Below the pieces are notes generated by a model. The model worked only from the letters and a program-made list of their open reading frames with translations, searched no databases and was not told where the DNA came from. The translations under genes and the position numbers were made by a program. Source: Winogradskyella alexanderae (lineage in GTDB: Bacteria > Bacteroidota > Bacteroidia > Flavobacteriales > Flavobacteriaceae). From it: a stretch of DNA of 64,000 nucleotides. Each line of letters starts with the position of its first letter. Within the stretch, counting starts at the first letter, position 1. Location: the NCBI RefSeq assembly GCF_020166335.1, contig NZ_JAIUJR010000009.1, positions 62,001 through 126,000 of the forward strand, written 5' to 3'. Shown here piece by piece: positions 24,693 to 34,533 of this stretch.

Positions 24693-26585
24693 ATGAAGAA
24701 GTTTTTAGCCCTATTTAGTCTCAGCATTGTTTTAGTAGGTTGTGGTTCTGCAAAACAAACAATTGATGATTTGGCCGTTAGTAACCCAATCGTAACAAGT
24801 CTTAATCTTTCTGAAGTAACAGACGATAAAGTACCCGTGACAATTAATCCAGGAAGATTTACAAAAGAAACAGTAACGTATAGACTCCCAAGAGTAGTCC
24901 AAGGCACGTATTCTGTAAGTGATTTTGGAAAATATGTTGATGATTTTAAGGCGATAGATTACGAGGGCAATACTTTACAGGTGACTAAAATAGATACTAA
25001 TTCATGGACTATTACTGATGCTACCAAGCTCGATAGGATAGAATATTTTGTAAATGATACCTTTGATATTGAAACCTCGGGTGGTATACAGGGTGAACAG
25101 CCCTTTTCACCAGCAGGAACTAATATAGAACCTGAAAACTACGTTTTAAATCTTCACGGATTTGTCGGTTATTTCGATTCTTTGAAGAATAGTACTTATA
25201 CTTTAGATATTACCGCTCCTGCAGATTTCATAAGAACATCTGCCTTAGAAACTAAAGGCACAAGAACATCGGAGGACGGGGCTTCGATTACAAGTAGCTA
25301 TTATGCACCAAGATATTTTGAGATTACTGATAACCCTATGATGTATGGTAAACTAGATGTTGAGGAATTTATGGTTGGTGATATTAAAATAGTGTTGAGC
25401 TTGTACTCTCCAACAAAGCAACACACAGCATCAAGTCTAAAAGAAACGGTATATGAAATGATGGAGGCTCAAAAGGCCTACTTAGGAGATATTAACTCTA
25501 CACCTAGATACGATATCTATGTCTACCTTTCACGAGGAGATGAAACCTCTCCAAAAGGGTTTGGTGCTCTAGAGCACCACACCTCAACGGTTGTAGTTTT
25601 TCCAGAGGATAGCTCCTTAGAAGGCTTAAAAGCTCAAATGGTAGATGTTGTTGCCCACGAATTTTTCCATATCGTAACACCATTATCAGTACATTCTGAG
25701 GATGTGCACTATTTTGATTACAATAAGCCAACATTTTCAAAGCATTTATGGATGTACGAAGGCGTAACTGAATACTTTGCACAACATTTTCAGGTTTACG
25801 AAGGCCTAATTGACAATAATCAGTTTTACAACTCGATCATTCAAAAAATTAACATTTCCAAGAATTTGGACGATGCAATGAGCTTTACCATTATGAGTGA
25901 AAATGTTTTGGAAGAACCATACGCATCAAACTATTACAATGTTTACATGAAGGGTGCCTTAATTGGGATGTGCATTGACATTCTAATGCGTAAGGAAAGC
26001 AAGGGTCAACGCAGTATGCTTTCGCTTATGAAAGAATTGTCAAACAAATATGGTAAGAATAAACCTTTTGAAGACGATAAAATTATTGATGAGATAACTT
26101 CAATGACCTACCCAAGTATTGGTGAGTTTTTTAAAACTCATGTTGAGGGTGATGTACCAATCAATTATGATGAGTTTTTTGAAATGGTTGGCTTAACTTA
26201 CGGCACATCTGAAGCTCCTACAAATTATATTTTTGCAGGAGGCCAAAATATCATTTTTGATGCAGACCCTCAGAAAGGTGAAATATTCTTTTCGGAAATG
26301 GCTTTGAAAAATTCTTTTTGGGCTTCCCAAGGTATAAAAACTGGAGATGTTATTAAGAAGGTCAATGGCAAAGATTTAACTTTAATGAATGCCCAGGAGA
26401 TTATTACAGGCATGTTCAGTTGGCAAGAAGGAGAGGAGATAGACGTAGAATTGAATAGAAACGGAGAAACGATTTCAATAAAAACAGTGTTGACTGAGGC
26501 AACTGCAGAGGCAGAAGGCTTAATTGAAGATGAGAATGCTTCGGCAGACCAAATAGCTTTACGCAAAGCCTGGTTAAAAGGTTAG
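24693..26585 (+). CDS. M61 family metallopeptidase lipoprotein with PDZ domain
   Basis: 630 residues. Lipoprotein signal peptide with Cys at 17 (IVLVGC). The zinc motif is HEFFH (322-326), followed by LWMYEGVTEYFA (third ligand probably Glu356), as in the gluzincin M61 (glycyl aminopeptidase) family. A PDZ domain near residues 520-600 is marked by KTGDVIKKVNGKDL. It should be an extracytoplasmic, membrane-anchored peptidase that clips N-terminal residues or substrates delivered by the PDZ domain. The gene is a single unit ending in a strong bidirectional terminator. Confidence 0.93.
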   Translation: MKKFLALFSLSIVLVGCGSAKQTIDDLAVSNPIVTSLNLSEVTDDKVPVTINPGRFTKETVTYRLPRVVQGTYSVSDFGKYVDDFKAIDYEGNTLQVTKIDTNSWTITDATKLDRIEYFVNDTFDIETSGGIQGEQPFSPAGTNIEPENYVLNLHGFVGYFDSLKNSTYTLDITAPADFIRTSALETKGTRTSEDGASITSSYYAPRYFEITDNPMMYGKLDVEEFMVGDIKIVLSLYSPTKQHTASSLKETVYEMMEAQKAYLGDINSTPRYDIYVYLSRGDETSPKGFGALEHHTSTVVVFPEDSSLEGLKAQMVDVVAHEFFHIVTPLSVHSEDVHYFDYNKPTFSKHLWMYEGVTEYFAQHFQVYEGLIDNNQFYNSIIQKINISKNLDDAMSFTIMSENVLEEPYASNYYNVYMKGALIGMCIDILMRKESKGQRSMLSLMKELSNKYGKNKPFEDDKIIDEITSMTYPSIGEFFKTHVEGDVPINYDEFFEMVGLTYGTSEAPTNYIFAGGQNIIFDADPQKGEIFFSEMALKNSFWASQGIKTGDVIKKVNGKDLTLMNAQEIITGMFSWQEGEEIDVELNRNGETISIKTVLTEATAEAEGLIEDENASADQIALRKAWLKG

Positions 26586-26601
26586 AAACTTATATTGTCA
26601 T

Positions 26602-26638
26602 AACAAAAAAGGCTTTCATTTGGAAAGCCTTTTTTGTT
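26602..26638. terminator. bidirectional terminator
   Basis: A perfect 16-bp stem (26602-26617 and 26623-26638, core GGCTTTC/GAAAGCC, loop ATTTG) flanked by A and T runs on both sides, so it can act in both directions. It separates the M61 gene from the convergent S10 peptidase gene, whose stop codon begins inside the right arm. Confidence 0.9.
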
Positions 26639-28121
26639 AGTATTTTGCTGATTTTCCTTTGGGTAAAGCACTTTCAATAAATTCACGCAAATCGTCATTG
26701 GCTTTTATCAAATCCTCATTTCGAAGATACATCATGTGGCCACTGCGATAACCTTTAAACGAAAAACGATCTTTAAATTTTCCGCTAGGATCAATTTGCC
26801 ATTGCGAGTATTTGGCCGAAAAATAGGTGGTGGCACCATCATAATAACCAGATTGTGTTAAGACTTTAAGATAAGGGTTTTGTGCCATAGCTTGTCTCAA
26901 GTTATCTCTTACATTATCATAACTTCTATCCCAATCTCCAACATTACCAAACACGTTATACTTTATATCTGTTTTGAGCCCTAGTTCATTGGCCATATAA
27001 TAGTTAATTGCAGGTGTAAATGAATGCAGCCATGAGCTAATTTCTGAGTTGTATTCTGGACTTGAGCCTGTTTCAACTTTATCTATTCCTAAATATCTAG
27101 AGTCCAAACGACCAATGGTCATTCCAGATTTATTGCGCAAAAGTTCTTTCCAGAAAAAGCGGTTGGGGACATCCAAATTTTGCTGAAGAATCACTTTTGA
27201 AGAAAGGCCTGAATAAAAGCTCATCTCTTCTGCAATTTCTTGTCGTTTAGGATTAGATATGAAGCCACCTTTTGCCAATGCGGGCATTAGTTTATTTATA
27301 GCAAAAGATTCAGCTTCCGGTAAGATATCCAATAAATCTTTAGATTGTAATTCTGGAGATAACATTTTATGATACCAAGCTGCAGCAGTATAATAAGGAA
27401 GATTTAAACTCGAGGATAGGGGACCACCCACGCGCAGGACTTTATAGTCTGCTGGAGACACCATGATAACACCGTTAAGATACATCCACTGTCGGTTTTG
27501 TAATTCTAAAGCTAATCCCATAACTCGAGTTCCCCCGTAACTCTCACCAATTATGAATTTCGGCGATTCCCAGCGGTTATGACGGGTTACAAAAGTATTC
27601 ATCCAACCCGCGAGATACTCAATATCCGCGTTGATTCCGAAAAAAAGTTCGTCTTCTGGTAATTTACCCTCTTTATTGGCAATTTTTCTTGAGTATCCTG
27701 TATTAACAGGATTTACGTAAACTATATCAGCAATATCAAGAATGGAGTTTGAATTATCTTTAACACCATAGGGTTGTATAGGGTAGCCTTCATCATCAAT
27801 ATTTAAAATTTTAGGACCAGTGTAAGCAAGATGCATCCAAACTGAAGCAGATCCTGGTCCACCATTAAATGAAAACAATAGTGGTCTCTTATTTGCTTTA
27901 GAGTCATTGGTGCGCTTATAATAGGTGTAATTTAGTGATGCAATTACTATTCCGCTATTATCCCAAACAGGTTGAAAACCGGTCTCGGCCTTATAATCTA
28001 TAGTTTTCCCCTTAATTTTAATAGAGTTGGTTGTAATGTAGCTTGTATCAATTGGAATTTGTAAGTTTTGAGCCTGGCACAATGAGATAGCTAGGATGAA
28101 TAAAAGAAGGAGTTTTTTCAT
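26637..28121 (-). CDS. S10 family serine peptidase (carboxypeptidase-like)
   Basis: 494 residues with signal peptide (MKKLLLLFILAISLCQA), so exported. Family S10 signatures: FSFNGGPGSASVW, the nucleophile block IIGESYGGTR, and late Asp/His blocks (YYDGATTYFSA, KGYRSGHMMYLR with the catalytic His). Serine carboxypeptidases remove C-terminal residues; bacterial members are often labelled peptidase S10. The gene stands alone between a terminator and 167 bp of non-coding DNA and is convergent to the M61 peptidase, a notable pairing of two exported peptidases. Confidence 0.9.
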   Translation of the reverse strand: MKKLLLLFILAISLCQAQNLQIPIDTSYITTNSIKIKGKTIDYKAETGFQPVWDNSGIVIASLNYTYYKRTNDSKANKRPLLFSFNGGPGSASVWMHLAYTGPKILNIDDEGYPIQPYGVKDNSNSILDIADIVYVNPVNTGYSRKIANKEGKLPEDELFFGINADIEYLAGWMNTFVTRHNRWESPKFIIGESYGGTRVMGLALELQNRQWMYLNGVIMVSPADYKVLRVGGPLSSSLNLPYYTAAAWYHKMLSPELQSKDLLDILPEAESFAINKLMPALAKGGFISNPKRQEIAEEMSFYSGLSSKVILQQNLDVPNRFFWKELLRNKSGMTIGRLDSRYLGIDKVETGSSPEYNSEISSWLHSFTPAINYYMANELGLKTDIKYNVFGNVGDWDRSYDNVRDNLRQAMAQNPYLKVLTQSGYYDGATTYFSAKYSQWQIDPSGKFKDRFSFKGYRSGHMMYLRNEDLIKANDDLREFIESALPKGKSAKY

Positions 28122-28288
28122 TATCGCAATTTTATTAGAAGGTAAAGATACTAAAGATGGTCATGGGATTTCAATAAAACATATTTATAGAATTGAGTAA
28201 TTAGGCTTTCCATACTTAAAAACTATAAAAATAGTGACATCATTTAATGGGTCAAGCTTTTGTTTTTAGGGGTAATAAAAATATGAAG

Positions 28289-29059
28289 TTAAAACGCTTC
28301 AAATACACCTAATCCAAAAAGAGCGAAGTCGTATTTTACAGGATCTATCGGGTCTAGTTTTCTGAGATTTTTATCTAGTTCAGCAAGTGCCTTAGCATCA
28401 TTTTGTTTTCTTTTAAGTAAGCCAAGCTTACGGGCAACATTGCCGGAATGTACGTCTAAGGGGCAGCTTAGTTGTGATGGCTTAATACGTGACCATAAGC
28501 CAAAGTCAACACCATTATTATCATTGCGTATCATCCATCTCAAGAACATATTTATTCGCTTTGCAGCTGAATTCTTCAAAGGGTCACTGACATGCTTTTG
28601 TGTTCGTGCTAAGTGATTTATTTCAAAGAAATGCGCTTTGAATTTGTGTATACTTAACTGTAACGAATCTTTTGTAGCATACTTTTCAAAAACTGACTCC
28701 AAACCACCATGATTTTTATAGATATGATATAAGCTTTTTATAAATTGTTTAAAGTCTTGATCATTAAAAGTACGATGCACAAAACCTTCTAGTTTCTGCA
28801 AATCAGAGTTTTGGTGTTTCATCACAAATTCAAAAGGCGAATAGTCAAGCAACTCAGCCATTTTATTAGCATTGGTAATAATGCTTTTGCGGTTGCCCCA
28901 AGCTATTGTAGCTGTTAAGTATCCAATTATTTCAATATCTTCTTTTTTTGAAAATATATGTGGTACCTGAATAGGGTCAGATTCTATGAATTTAGGATTA
29001 TTGTATAATTCTACTTTAGCGTCCAGAAAATCTCGTAGTTCCTCTCGTTTAAATTTCAA
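28289..29059 (-). CDS. TIGR02757 family protein
   Basis: 256 residues, cytosolic, helical. Blocks IGYLTATIAWGNRKSI, KRINMFLRWMIRNDNNGVDFGLW and the segment DVHSGNVARKLGLL match the TIGR02757 (DUF2400) family, widespread in Bacteroidota and of unknown function. It lies 21 nt downstream of ridA on the same strand and is probably co-transcribed. Downstream are 167 bp with no gene and no clear terminator. Confidence 0.88.
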   Translation of the reverse strand: MKFKREELRDFLDAKVELYNNPKFIESDPIQVPHIFSKKEDIEIIGYLTATIAWGNRKSIITNANKMAELLDYSPFEFVMKHQNSDLQKLEGFVHRTFNDQDFKQFIKSLYHIYKNHGGLESVFEKYATKDSLQLSIHKFKAHFFEINHLARTQKHVSDPLKNSAAKRINMFLRWMIRNDNNGVDFGLWSRIKPSQLSCPLDVHSGNVARKLGLLKRKQNDAKALAELDKNLRKLDPIDPVKYDFALFGLGVFEAF

Positions 29060-29080
29060 AACAATGGTGTCTTTAAGTAT

Positions 29081-29461
29081 TTAAACTATGGCAATCATAC
29101 TTATCTCAACATTTACAAACTTTGGTAAGCTAGAAACCTCTACCGTCTCGCGTGCTGGTGCATAGGATTCATCAAAATAGGTACTGTAAACGGCATTAAT
29201 TTTTGAGAAGTTGTTCATATCACTTATGAATATCGAGGTTTTAACAACATTTTCAAACGTCATTCCAGCCTCTGCCAAAACAGCTTTCAAATTTTCCATA
29301 ACCTGAGTCGTTTCGTCTTCTATGGAACCCTTTATCAATTCATTTGTTTTTGGGTCTATAGCTATCTGACCTGATGTATATAGGGTATTTCCAGTTAGTA
29401 TTGCTTGGTTGTATGGTCCAATTGGTGCAGGAGCCTTTGAAGTATTTATAATTTTTTTCAT
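29081..29461 (-). CDS. ridA: RidA family protein (enamine/imine deaminase)
   Basis: 126-residue YjgF/YER057c/UK114 protein, a small cytosolic trimer that hydrolyses reactive enamines and imines released by PLP enzymes. The block APAPIGPYNQAILTGNTLYTSGQ and the segment APARETVEVSSLP, which holds the active-site Arg, are both intact. It lies 65 nt after lptD and 21 nt before the TIGR02757 gene. Confidence 0.95.
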   Translation of the reverse strand: MKKIINTSKAPAPIGPYNQAILTGNTLYTSGQIAIDPKTNELIKGSIEDETTQVMENLKAVLAEAGMTFENVVKTSIFISDMNNFSKINAVYSTYFDESYAPARETVEVSSLPKFVNVEISMIAIV

Positions 29462-29526
29462 AGTGTATGTTTTTAATCGTAATCACTCCCAATTTAAGAA
29501 AATAGGAATGTTTTAAACTTAAACTT

Positions 29527-32298
29527 TTAAAGCTGTTGATCTGGTTGGCGTCTTTGGTCGTACTTTAAATCTTTGAGTAGGTTAGACTTTATACCAATAA
29601 AGAAATTCCATGAAGATCGATTACTAAAAGGTACCCAAGTAAAGTTCATTCGCCAGCTTAACAAGTCCCTTTCAAAACGCAACTGTGTAAAAGTAAATCC
29701 TTTGTTCAAAAAGTCATACCCAGATGAAGCGCCAACAGACCATCTTGGCGATAATTCAATATCACCAGAAAACATGAGTGAATGTGATGAGATTTGATTT
29801 TGTCGTCTCGTATTGCTATAGTTTACTGCATAGGCAAGTCTCAATGACCATGGCATTTTGTAATTGTAAAACTCATTGTTTTCATTCTCCTCATCTGAGT
29901 TCTTGTCATCATCGGATAGGCGTTTATCGGCAAAATCCTGAGTTTTACCAAATAGGCCATCGGTTCGTCCACCAGAACGTGCAGCCTCCCTTGAAGAAGC
30001 GCTGTCTTCTTCGTCCTCGCCACCTCCAAAACTGTCATTTGAAAGGGCATAGCTTATGTTCAAATTAGCAGATGTCAGTCTAAATAAGCTGCCACCATTG
30101 TCAATATTAAAGGTGCTAATTTTATTATTGTTGCTGTCTAAGGCGTAGGGATCTAAAGTCATACCAAAATTGATATTCATTTTTTTGTCCAAAATCTGTG
30201 TTCCACCTGTAACTCTAACAGGACTCCAGTTTAAGGAATCTGCCGCCAAATTGTAAGCAGTACCAAAATTTAGGTTATTAAGCAGAAAAATTTTCTTGGG
30301 TTCAGTTTTGGTTGAATCCCTGTCTCTCACTTTAGCTTCGAAATTGTTGCCAACAGTGATCCCTAAACTACTTGAAAAATTATTGCTAGGTCTTCCAAAG
30401 ATTGAATTCTCAAACCTGGTATATTCCTCTAGTGTCGTACCATCTGCATCAATTACCTCAGACGGAACTTCATAAGTATCAAAATATTGATCAAAAGCAG
30501 GTGTGACATTATAAGAAATGGAAGGCCTCATAACATGTCTTATCGCCTGAATCTTTGGGTCTTTTCCTTCTTTCTGAAAATTATACATACCGTACAAGGT
30601 TGTTCCTATACTAGAACTAAAATTGTAAGTTAAAAATCGATCAAATCCATTAACATCTTGGGTAACAACTTGTTCTAAGACTGGATCGTAGAACCTACGG
30701 ATTGTTTTTAAGGTCCAAGTTTCCTCTAAATTTGCACTTGCACTTACGCTGAAGTGATTAAACACTTTGAAGTTGGTGGTTAGCGGAATACTGTGGCGCA
30801 TTCCTGCAATGGCATCATCAAACATTTCGCTCTTACCAAACAGTGAATCTGTTGTGTTAATTCTATATTCACCTCTAGTATTAACTTGAAAGTTTATATT
30901 TTGGATAGCACCTTTTTTTGCACCAGTTTTTGGAGCAAATGGAAAAACTCTGCTCATCGAGGCTTGAACGGTCGGTAAAGTCAGATTTATAGACTCAGTG
31001 TTTGTGTTTTGCGAATGCGTGGCAGTTACATTTAAATTTACTTGTGGTTCGCCTTGAAATGTTTTTGAATAAGAAACAGAAGAGGCCAGTGTGTTATTTA
31101 AAAAGTTAGCTTGGTTTAATTGATTTATAGAGCGCTGGTAATATTGGCTACTTCCTAGGTTAACAGATGCAGAAAATCTTGAATTTGGGTTTGCCTTTGC
31201 GTCTTGACTGTGAGACCATCTAAGGTTATAAATTGTGTTTTGAGCAAAATCAGGAAAACCACGTTCACTGTTGAGTAGGTTTTCATATCTAAAGCTTAGG
31301 TTTCCTCTGAATTTATAACGAACAGCATAGTTGTTCTCAATTCTAAGGCCATAACTTCCATTAGTATAATAATCGCCTAATACTGCTAGATCTACATAAT
31401 CACTAATTGCGAAATAGTATCCACCATTTTGTAAGAAATAACCTCTATCATTACCTGTATCTTCTCCAAAAGAAGGAAAAATGATACCTGAGGTCTGTTT
31501 TTTAGACATAGGAAAATAAGCAAACGGGATAGCAATAGGAGTTGGTACATCATAAATGTACATTTGACTCATGCCAGTGACAATCTTTTTGTTAGGAACT
31601 ATCTTAGCCCTGTTCATTAAGATGTAGTATTCAGGATCATCTATATTCTCGGAGGTTGTAAACTTGCCTCGACCTATGAAGTATACCGAATCGTTTTCAC
31701 GTTTTGTTCGCTCTGCAATAACGGTTCCACCACTTTGCTCTGTGACAGAATTAAAAATTAAAGCTCTTCTTGTATCGGTATTGAAAATGATGGAATCGGG
31801 CTCAATTACATTTGCACCTTGAGTAAATACTGGTTTTTGGGAATAACCTGTCGAATCTTTTAACCTTCCGGCATATACCAAATTTTTGCTGTAATCTATT
31901 TCGATTATTCCAGCCTTAATCTCCATGTCCTCATACTGAACAACGGCTTCGTTGAACAGGTATATTTTTTGTTTCTTCTGATTAACAGCTACGTAATCCG
32001 TCGCTTTATAAGTGACTACATCTTTTAAGAACTCATCTTTTTTAACTGAGTCTTGTTGGGTAGAATCAATTTCTTTTGTATTTATTGGTTTACTTAACAT
32101 TGAATCCACTCCGACAATAACTGTATCTTTTAGCTGTTTAGGAGGAATGGATGTATTTTTTTTTGGTAATTCTTGCGCAAATCCTAAAGTGTTGATAAAC
32201 ACTGTAAAACTCAAGGTAAAAAGTATGTGTAGGCTGTTTGTACGCAATCCTTTTAAATGTATTTTTGTAAAAGTATGGCTCGGTTTTTGAATCGCCAA
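29527..32298 (-). CDS. lptD: LPS-assembly outer-membrane protein LptD
   Basis: Up to 923 residues. After the N-terminal signal (FTVFINTLGFA) comes an OstA/LptA-like periplasmic domain (about 90-250, DYVAVNQKKQKIYLFNEA), then a large beta-barrel with the LptD block PIAIPFAYFPMSKKQTSGIIFP. It should insert lipopolysaccharide into the outer leaflet of the outer membrane. The start is uncertain: the ATG at 32298 lies inside a -7 box (32296-32303), and an in-frame TTG about 57 nt further in would give a normal signal peptide. It is divergent from the amidase gene, so both belong to an envelope-biogenesis region. Confidence 0.88.
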   Translation of the reverse strand: MAIQKPSHTFTKIHLKGLRTNSLHILFTLSFTVFINTLGFAQELPKKNTSIPPKQLKDTVIVGVDSMLSKPINTKEIDSTQQDSVKKDEFLKDVVTYKATDYVAVNQKKQKIYLFNEAVVQYEDMEIKAGIIEIDYSKNLVYAGRLKDSTGYSQKPVFTQGANVIEPDSIIFNTDTRRALIFNSVTEQSGGTVIAERTKRENDSVYFIGRGKFTTSENIDDPEYYILMNRAKIVPNKKIVTGMSQMYIYDVPTPIAIPFAYFPMSKKQTSGIIFPSFGEDTGNDRGYFLQNGGYYFAISDYVDLAVLGDYYTNGSYGLRIENNYAVRYKFRGNLSFRYENLLNSERGFPDFAQNTIYNLRWSHSQDAKANPNSRFSASVNLGSSQYYQRSINQLNQANFLNNTLASSVSYSKTFQGEPQVNLNVTATHSQNTNTESINLTLPTVQASMSRVFPFAPKTGAKKGAIQNINFQVNTRGEYRINTTDSLFGKSEMFDDAIAGMRHSIPLTTNFKVFNHFSVSASANLEETWTLKTIRRFYDPVLEQVVTQDVNGFDRFLTYNFSSSIGTTLYGMYNFQKEGKDPKIQAIRHVMRPSISYNVTPAFDQYFDTYEVPSEVIDADGTTLEEYTRFENSIFGRPSNNFSSSLGITVGNNFEAKVRDRDSTKTEPKKIFLLNNLNFGTAYNLAADSLNWSPVRVTGGTQILDKKMNINFGMTLDPYALDSNNNKISTFNIDNGGSLFRLTSANLNISYALSNDSFGGGEDEEDSASSREAARSGGRTDGLFGKTQDFADKRLSDDDKNSDEENENNEFYNYKMPWSLRLAYAVNYSNTRRQNQISSHSLMFSGDIELSPRWSVGASSGYDFLNKGFTFTQLRFERDLLSWRMNFTWVPFSNRSSWNFFIGIKSNLLKDLKYDQRRQPDQQL

Positions 32299-32303
32299 AA
32301 GTA
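32296..32303 (-). promoter_or_regulatory. candidate -7 box for lptD
   Basis: On the minus strand TACTTTTG, an exact fit to TAnnTTTG. If used, transcription would begin near 32289, downstream of the ATG at 32298, and would force a later start codon for lptD. Confidence 0.4.
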
Positions 32304-32407
32304 CAGATATTTTTTTGTGATTATTTATTAAAGTTATAAAGTTTATAAATCTTTACATACTCTGATAAAACGTGTAATAACTAAGACACAAAATCGTTAA
32401 ATCTCAT

Positions 32408-33511
32408 ATGCAAACGAAAGGTAGATACATCTTATTATCACTACTACTTACATTTATCACATATTTAACAGCGACAAATACTTTAGTGTCACAAACAGAT
32501 AAATTTGTTGTAGTTATTGATGCTGGTCATGGAGGAGGAGATCCAGGTAATTTAGGCAATGGTCATAAGGAAAAGGATATAGCATTAAAAATTGCACTAG
32601 AAGTTGGTAAGGCACTGGAAGCAAATGAAGCTATTGAGGTTATATACACACGCAAAAAGGATGTGTTTGTTGAGCTTTATGAACGCGCTAATATCGCCAA
32701 CAAAGCAGATGCTGATTTATTTGTTTCAATTCATTGTAATGCACACAGCTCGCAGGCTTACGGTACAGAAACTTTTGTTTTAGGGGAGAAAAATACTGGC
32801 CGTAATTTCGAAGTAGCAAAGCGAGAAAACGAAGTTATTTTTCTTGAGGATAATTACGAAGAGAACTATGCTGGTTTTGATCCGAGTTCACCAGAATCAA
32901 CAATCGCTATCGGTATAGAGCAAGAGGTATATGTAGAACAAAGTATAGTTTTGGCTCGCAAGATAGAAGACAATTTCATGGGTAAAGCAAAACGAAAAAG
33001 CAGGGGTTTAAAACAGGCGAGTTTACTTGTAATTAGAAACACTTATATGCCAAGTGTTCTTGTTGAGGTTGGTTTTTTAACTAATAAAAATGAAGGTGCC
33101 TATTTAAATTCAAGAAGTGGTCAGTCCGCAATGGCAAAAGCAATTAAAGATGCAATTCTATCTTATAAAAAAGAATTGGATCAAAATATTGGATCAAGAA
33201 TTACAGGATTAGATCCCATAGGAACAGAATCTTTGAATGACTTTGATAATATTTACGAAGGCGTAACATTTAAAATACAAATTGCTGCTAGTTCAAAAAA
33301 TTTGGCTACGAGATCCTATAATTTTAATGGTTTGTCTAGTATTTCCAAGAACAAAGTAGGTAATCTATACAAATATTACTACGGGAGTACTTCCAACTTT
33401 ACGGAGGCAGAAACCTTATTACAAGAAGCCAGAACAAAAGGTTACGCTTCTAGCTTTATTGTTGCTTTTAAAAATGGGAAGCAAATACCACTTTCAGAGG
33501 TCCTTAAATAG
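32408..33511 (+). CDS. N-acetylmuramoyl-L-alanine amidase
   Basis: 367-residue exported zinc amidase that cleaves the peptide from the glycan strand of peptidoglycan. After an N-terminal hydrophobic signal the Amidase_3 domain shows VVIDAGHGGGDPGNLG (zinc His), DLFVSIHCNAH (second His), and LVEVGFLTNKNEG (catalytic Glu). Residues from about 290 form a SPOR-like domain (KIQIAASSKN...YKYYYGST), which would direct the enzyme to denuded glycan at the septum. Divergent from lptD and followed 65 nt later by the MCE protein gene. Confidence 0.93.
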   Translation: MQTKGRYILLSLLLTFITYLTATNTLVSQTDKFVVVIDAGHGGGDPGNLGNGHKEKDIALKIALEVGKALEANEAIEVIYTRKKDVFVELYERANIANKADADLFVSIHCNAHSSQAYGTETFVLGEKNTGRNFEVAKRENEVIFLEDNYEENYAGFDPSSPESTIAIGIEQEVYVEQSIVLARKIEDNFMGKAKRKSRGLKQASLLVIRNTYMPSVLVEVGFLTNKNEGAYLNSRSGQSAMAKAIKDAILSYKKELDQNIGSRITGLDPIGTESLNDFDNIYEGVTFKIQIAASSKNLATRSYNFNGLSSISKNKVGNLYKYYYGSTSNFTEAETLLQEARTKGYASSFIVAFKNGKQIPLSEVLK

Positions 33512-33546
33512 CCACTAAATAGAAACATTATTAATAAAAATATTTT

Positions 33547-33554
33547 TAATTTTG
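33547..33554 (+). promoter_or_regulatory. candidate -7 box for the MCE protein gene
   Basis: TAATTTTG fits TAnnTTTG and lies 22 nt before the TTG start at 33577. No clear -33 partner. Confidence 0.35.
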
Positions 33555-33576
33555 TTTTCAATCAAATTCAAGGCCA

Positions 33577-34518
33577 TTGAAAATCTCAAGAGAAATCAAA
33601 ACGGCTGTTCTAGTACTTTCCGGAATAGCACTCTTTATATATCTATTTTCATATTTAAAAGGCGAAGACTTATTTACCGATAAACAAACTTATTATACGG
33701 AGTTTGATTATAATGCGCTGAGTATGTCTTCTCCTGTGACCATACGTGGAAATAAAGTAGGCAAAATTGAAGATATACGTTATGACTTTGAAACAGGAAA
33801 GACTAGAGTCTCTTTCTCTGTAAACCCACAACTGGAATTTTCAAAAAATAGTACAATTAGATTATATGAGACTGGACTAATGGGAGGAAATGCGCTCGCT
33901 ATTATAAGGGCTAATGATAAGGACATAGCCAAACCAGGTGATTATATACCTTCAGAAGTGCAACCAGGATTAGTAACAACATTAAAGAATAATTTTTCAG
34001 GAATAAGTACAGATTTAGATAGCGCCATAAGATCTGCAGATACTTTAATGACGAGCATAAACGCAATGGTTGTCGATGAAAGTGCAGGGAGTTTAAAAAA
34101 GACTATTGCGGAACTCAATGAAACTTTAAAGTCTTTCAAGAATTTATCCAATAGCATTCAGGAAGTGATTGCAACGAATGATGAAAAAATTGCTTCTGTT
34201 TTAGATAATTTTGATAAAACCAGCAAGGATCTAAGCGAGCTTTCCAAGGAAATTAAGGAAGCTGGATTGACCGAAACGATTGATAATCTGAACAAGACAC
34301 TTGTTAATGCACAAGAAATGCTATCTGCAATAGACAACAATGAAGGTACAATTGGAAAGTTACTTAACGATGATTCACTCTACAATAATCTAGAGGCGGC
34401 TTCTAAAGAAATGGAACTTCTACTATTGGACATTAAATTACATCCTGCAAGATATAGACGCATATTATCAAAAAAGGAAATACCCTATCAAGCACCAGCA
34501 AAAGAACAAAAAAATTAG
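33577..34518 (+). CDS. MlaD/MCE-domain lipid transport protein
   Basis: 313 residues from a TTG start. One N-terminal membrane helix, then the MCE domain (YTEFDYNALSMSSPVTIRGNKVGKIEDIRYD, residues about 38-115), then a long helical C-terminal part with coiled-coil character (about 130-290). MCE proteins form hexameric rings that move phospholipids between inner and outer membranes. The permease and ATPase partners are not in this window. It follows the amidase and lies 15 nt before the iron-sulfur protein gene, a gene order familiar in flavobacteria. Confidence 0.9.
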   Translation: MKISREIKTAVLVLSGIALFIYLFSYLKGEDLFTDKQTYYTEFDYNALSMSSPVTIRGNKVGKIEDIRYDFETGKTRVSFSVNPQLEFSKNSTIRLYETGLMGGNALAIIRANDKDIAKPGDYIPSEVQPGLVTTLKNNFSGISTDLDSAIRSADTLMTSINAMVVDESAGSLKKTIAELNETLKSFKNLSNSIQEVIATNDEKIASVLDNFDKTSKDLSELSKEIKEAGLTETIDNLNKTLVNAQEMLSAIDNNEGTIGKLLNDDSLYNNLEAASKEMELLLLDIKLHPARYRRILSKKEIPYQAPAKEQKN

Positions 34519-34533
34519 ACCTTAAAATACGTT

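Noticed and set aside
24590..24907. Open frame of 105 codons on the minus strand overlapping the M61 peptidase start
   Set aside because: It runs antisense to a clear lipoprotein signal and peptidase sequence, and has no recognisable protein features.
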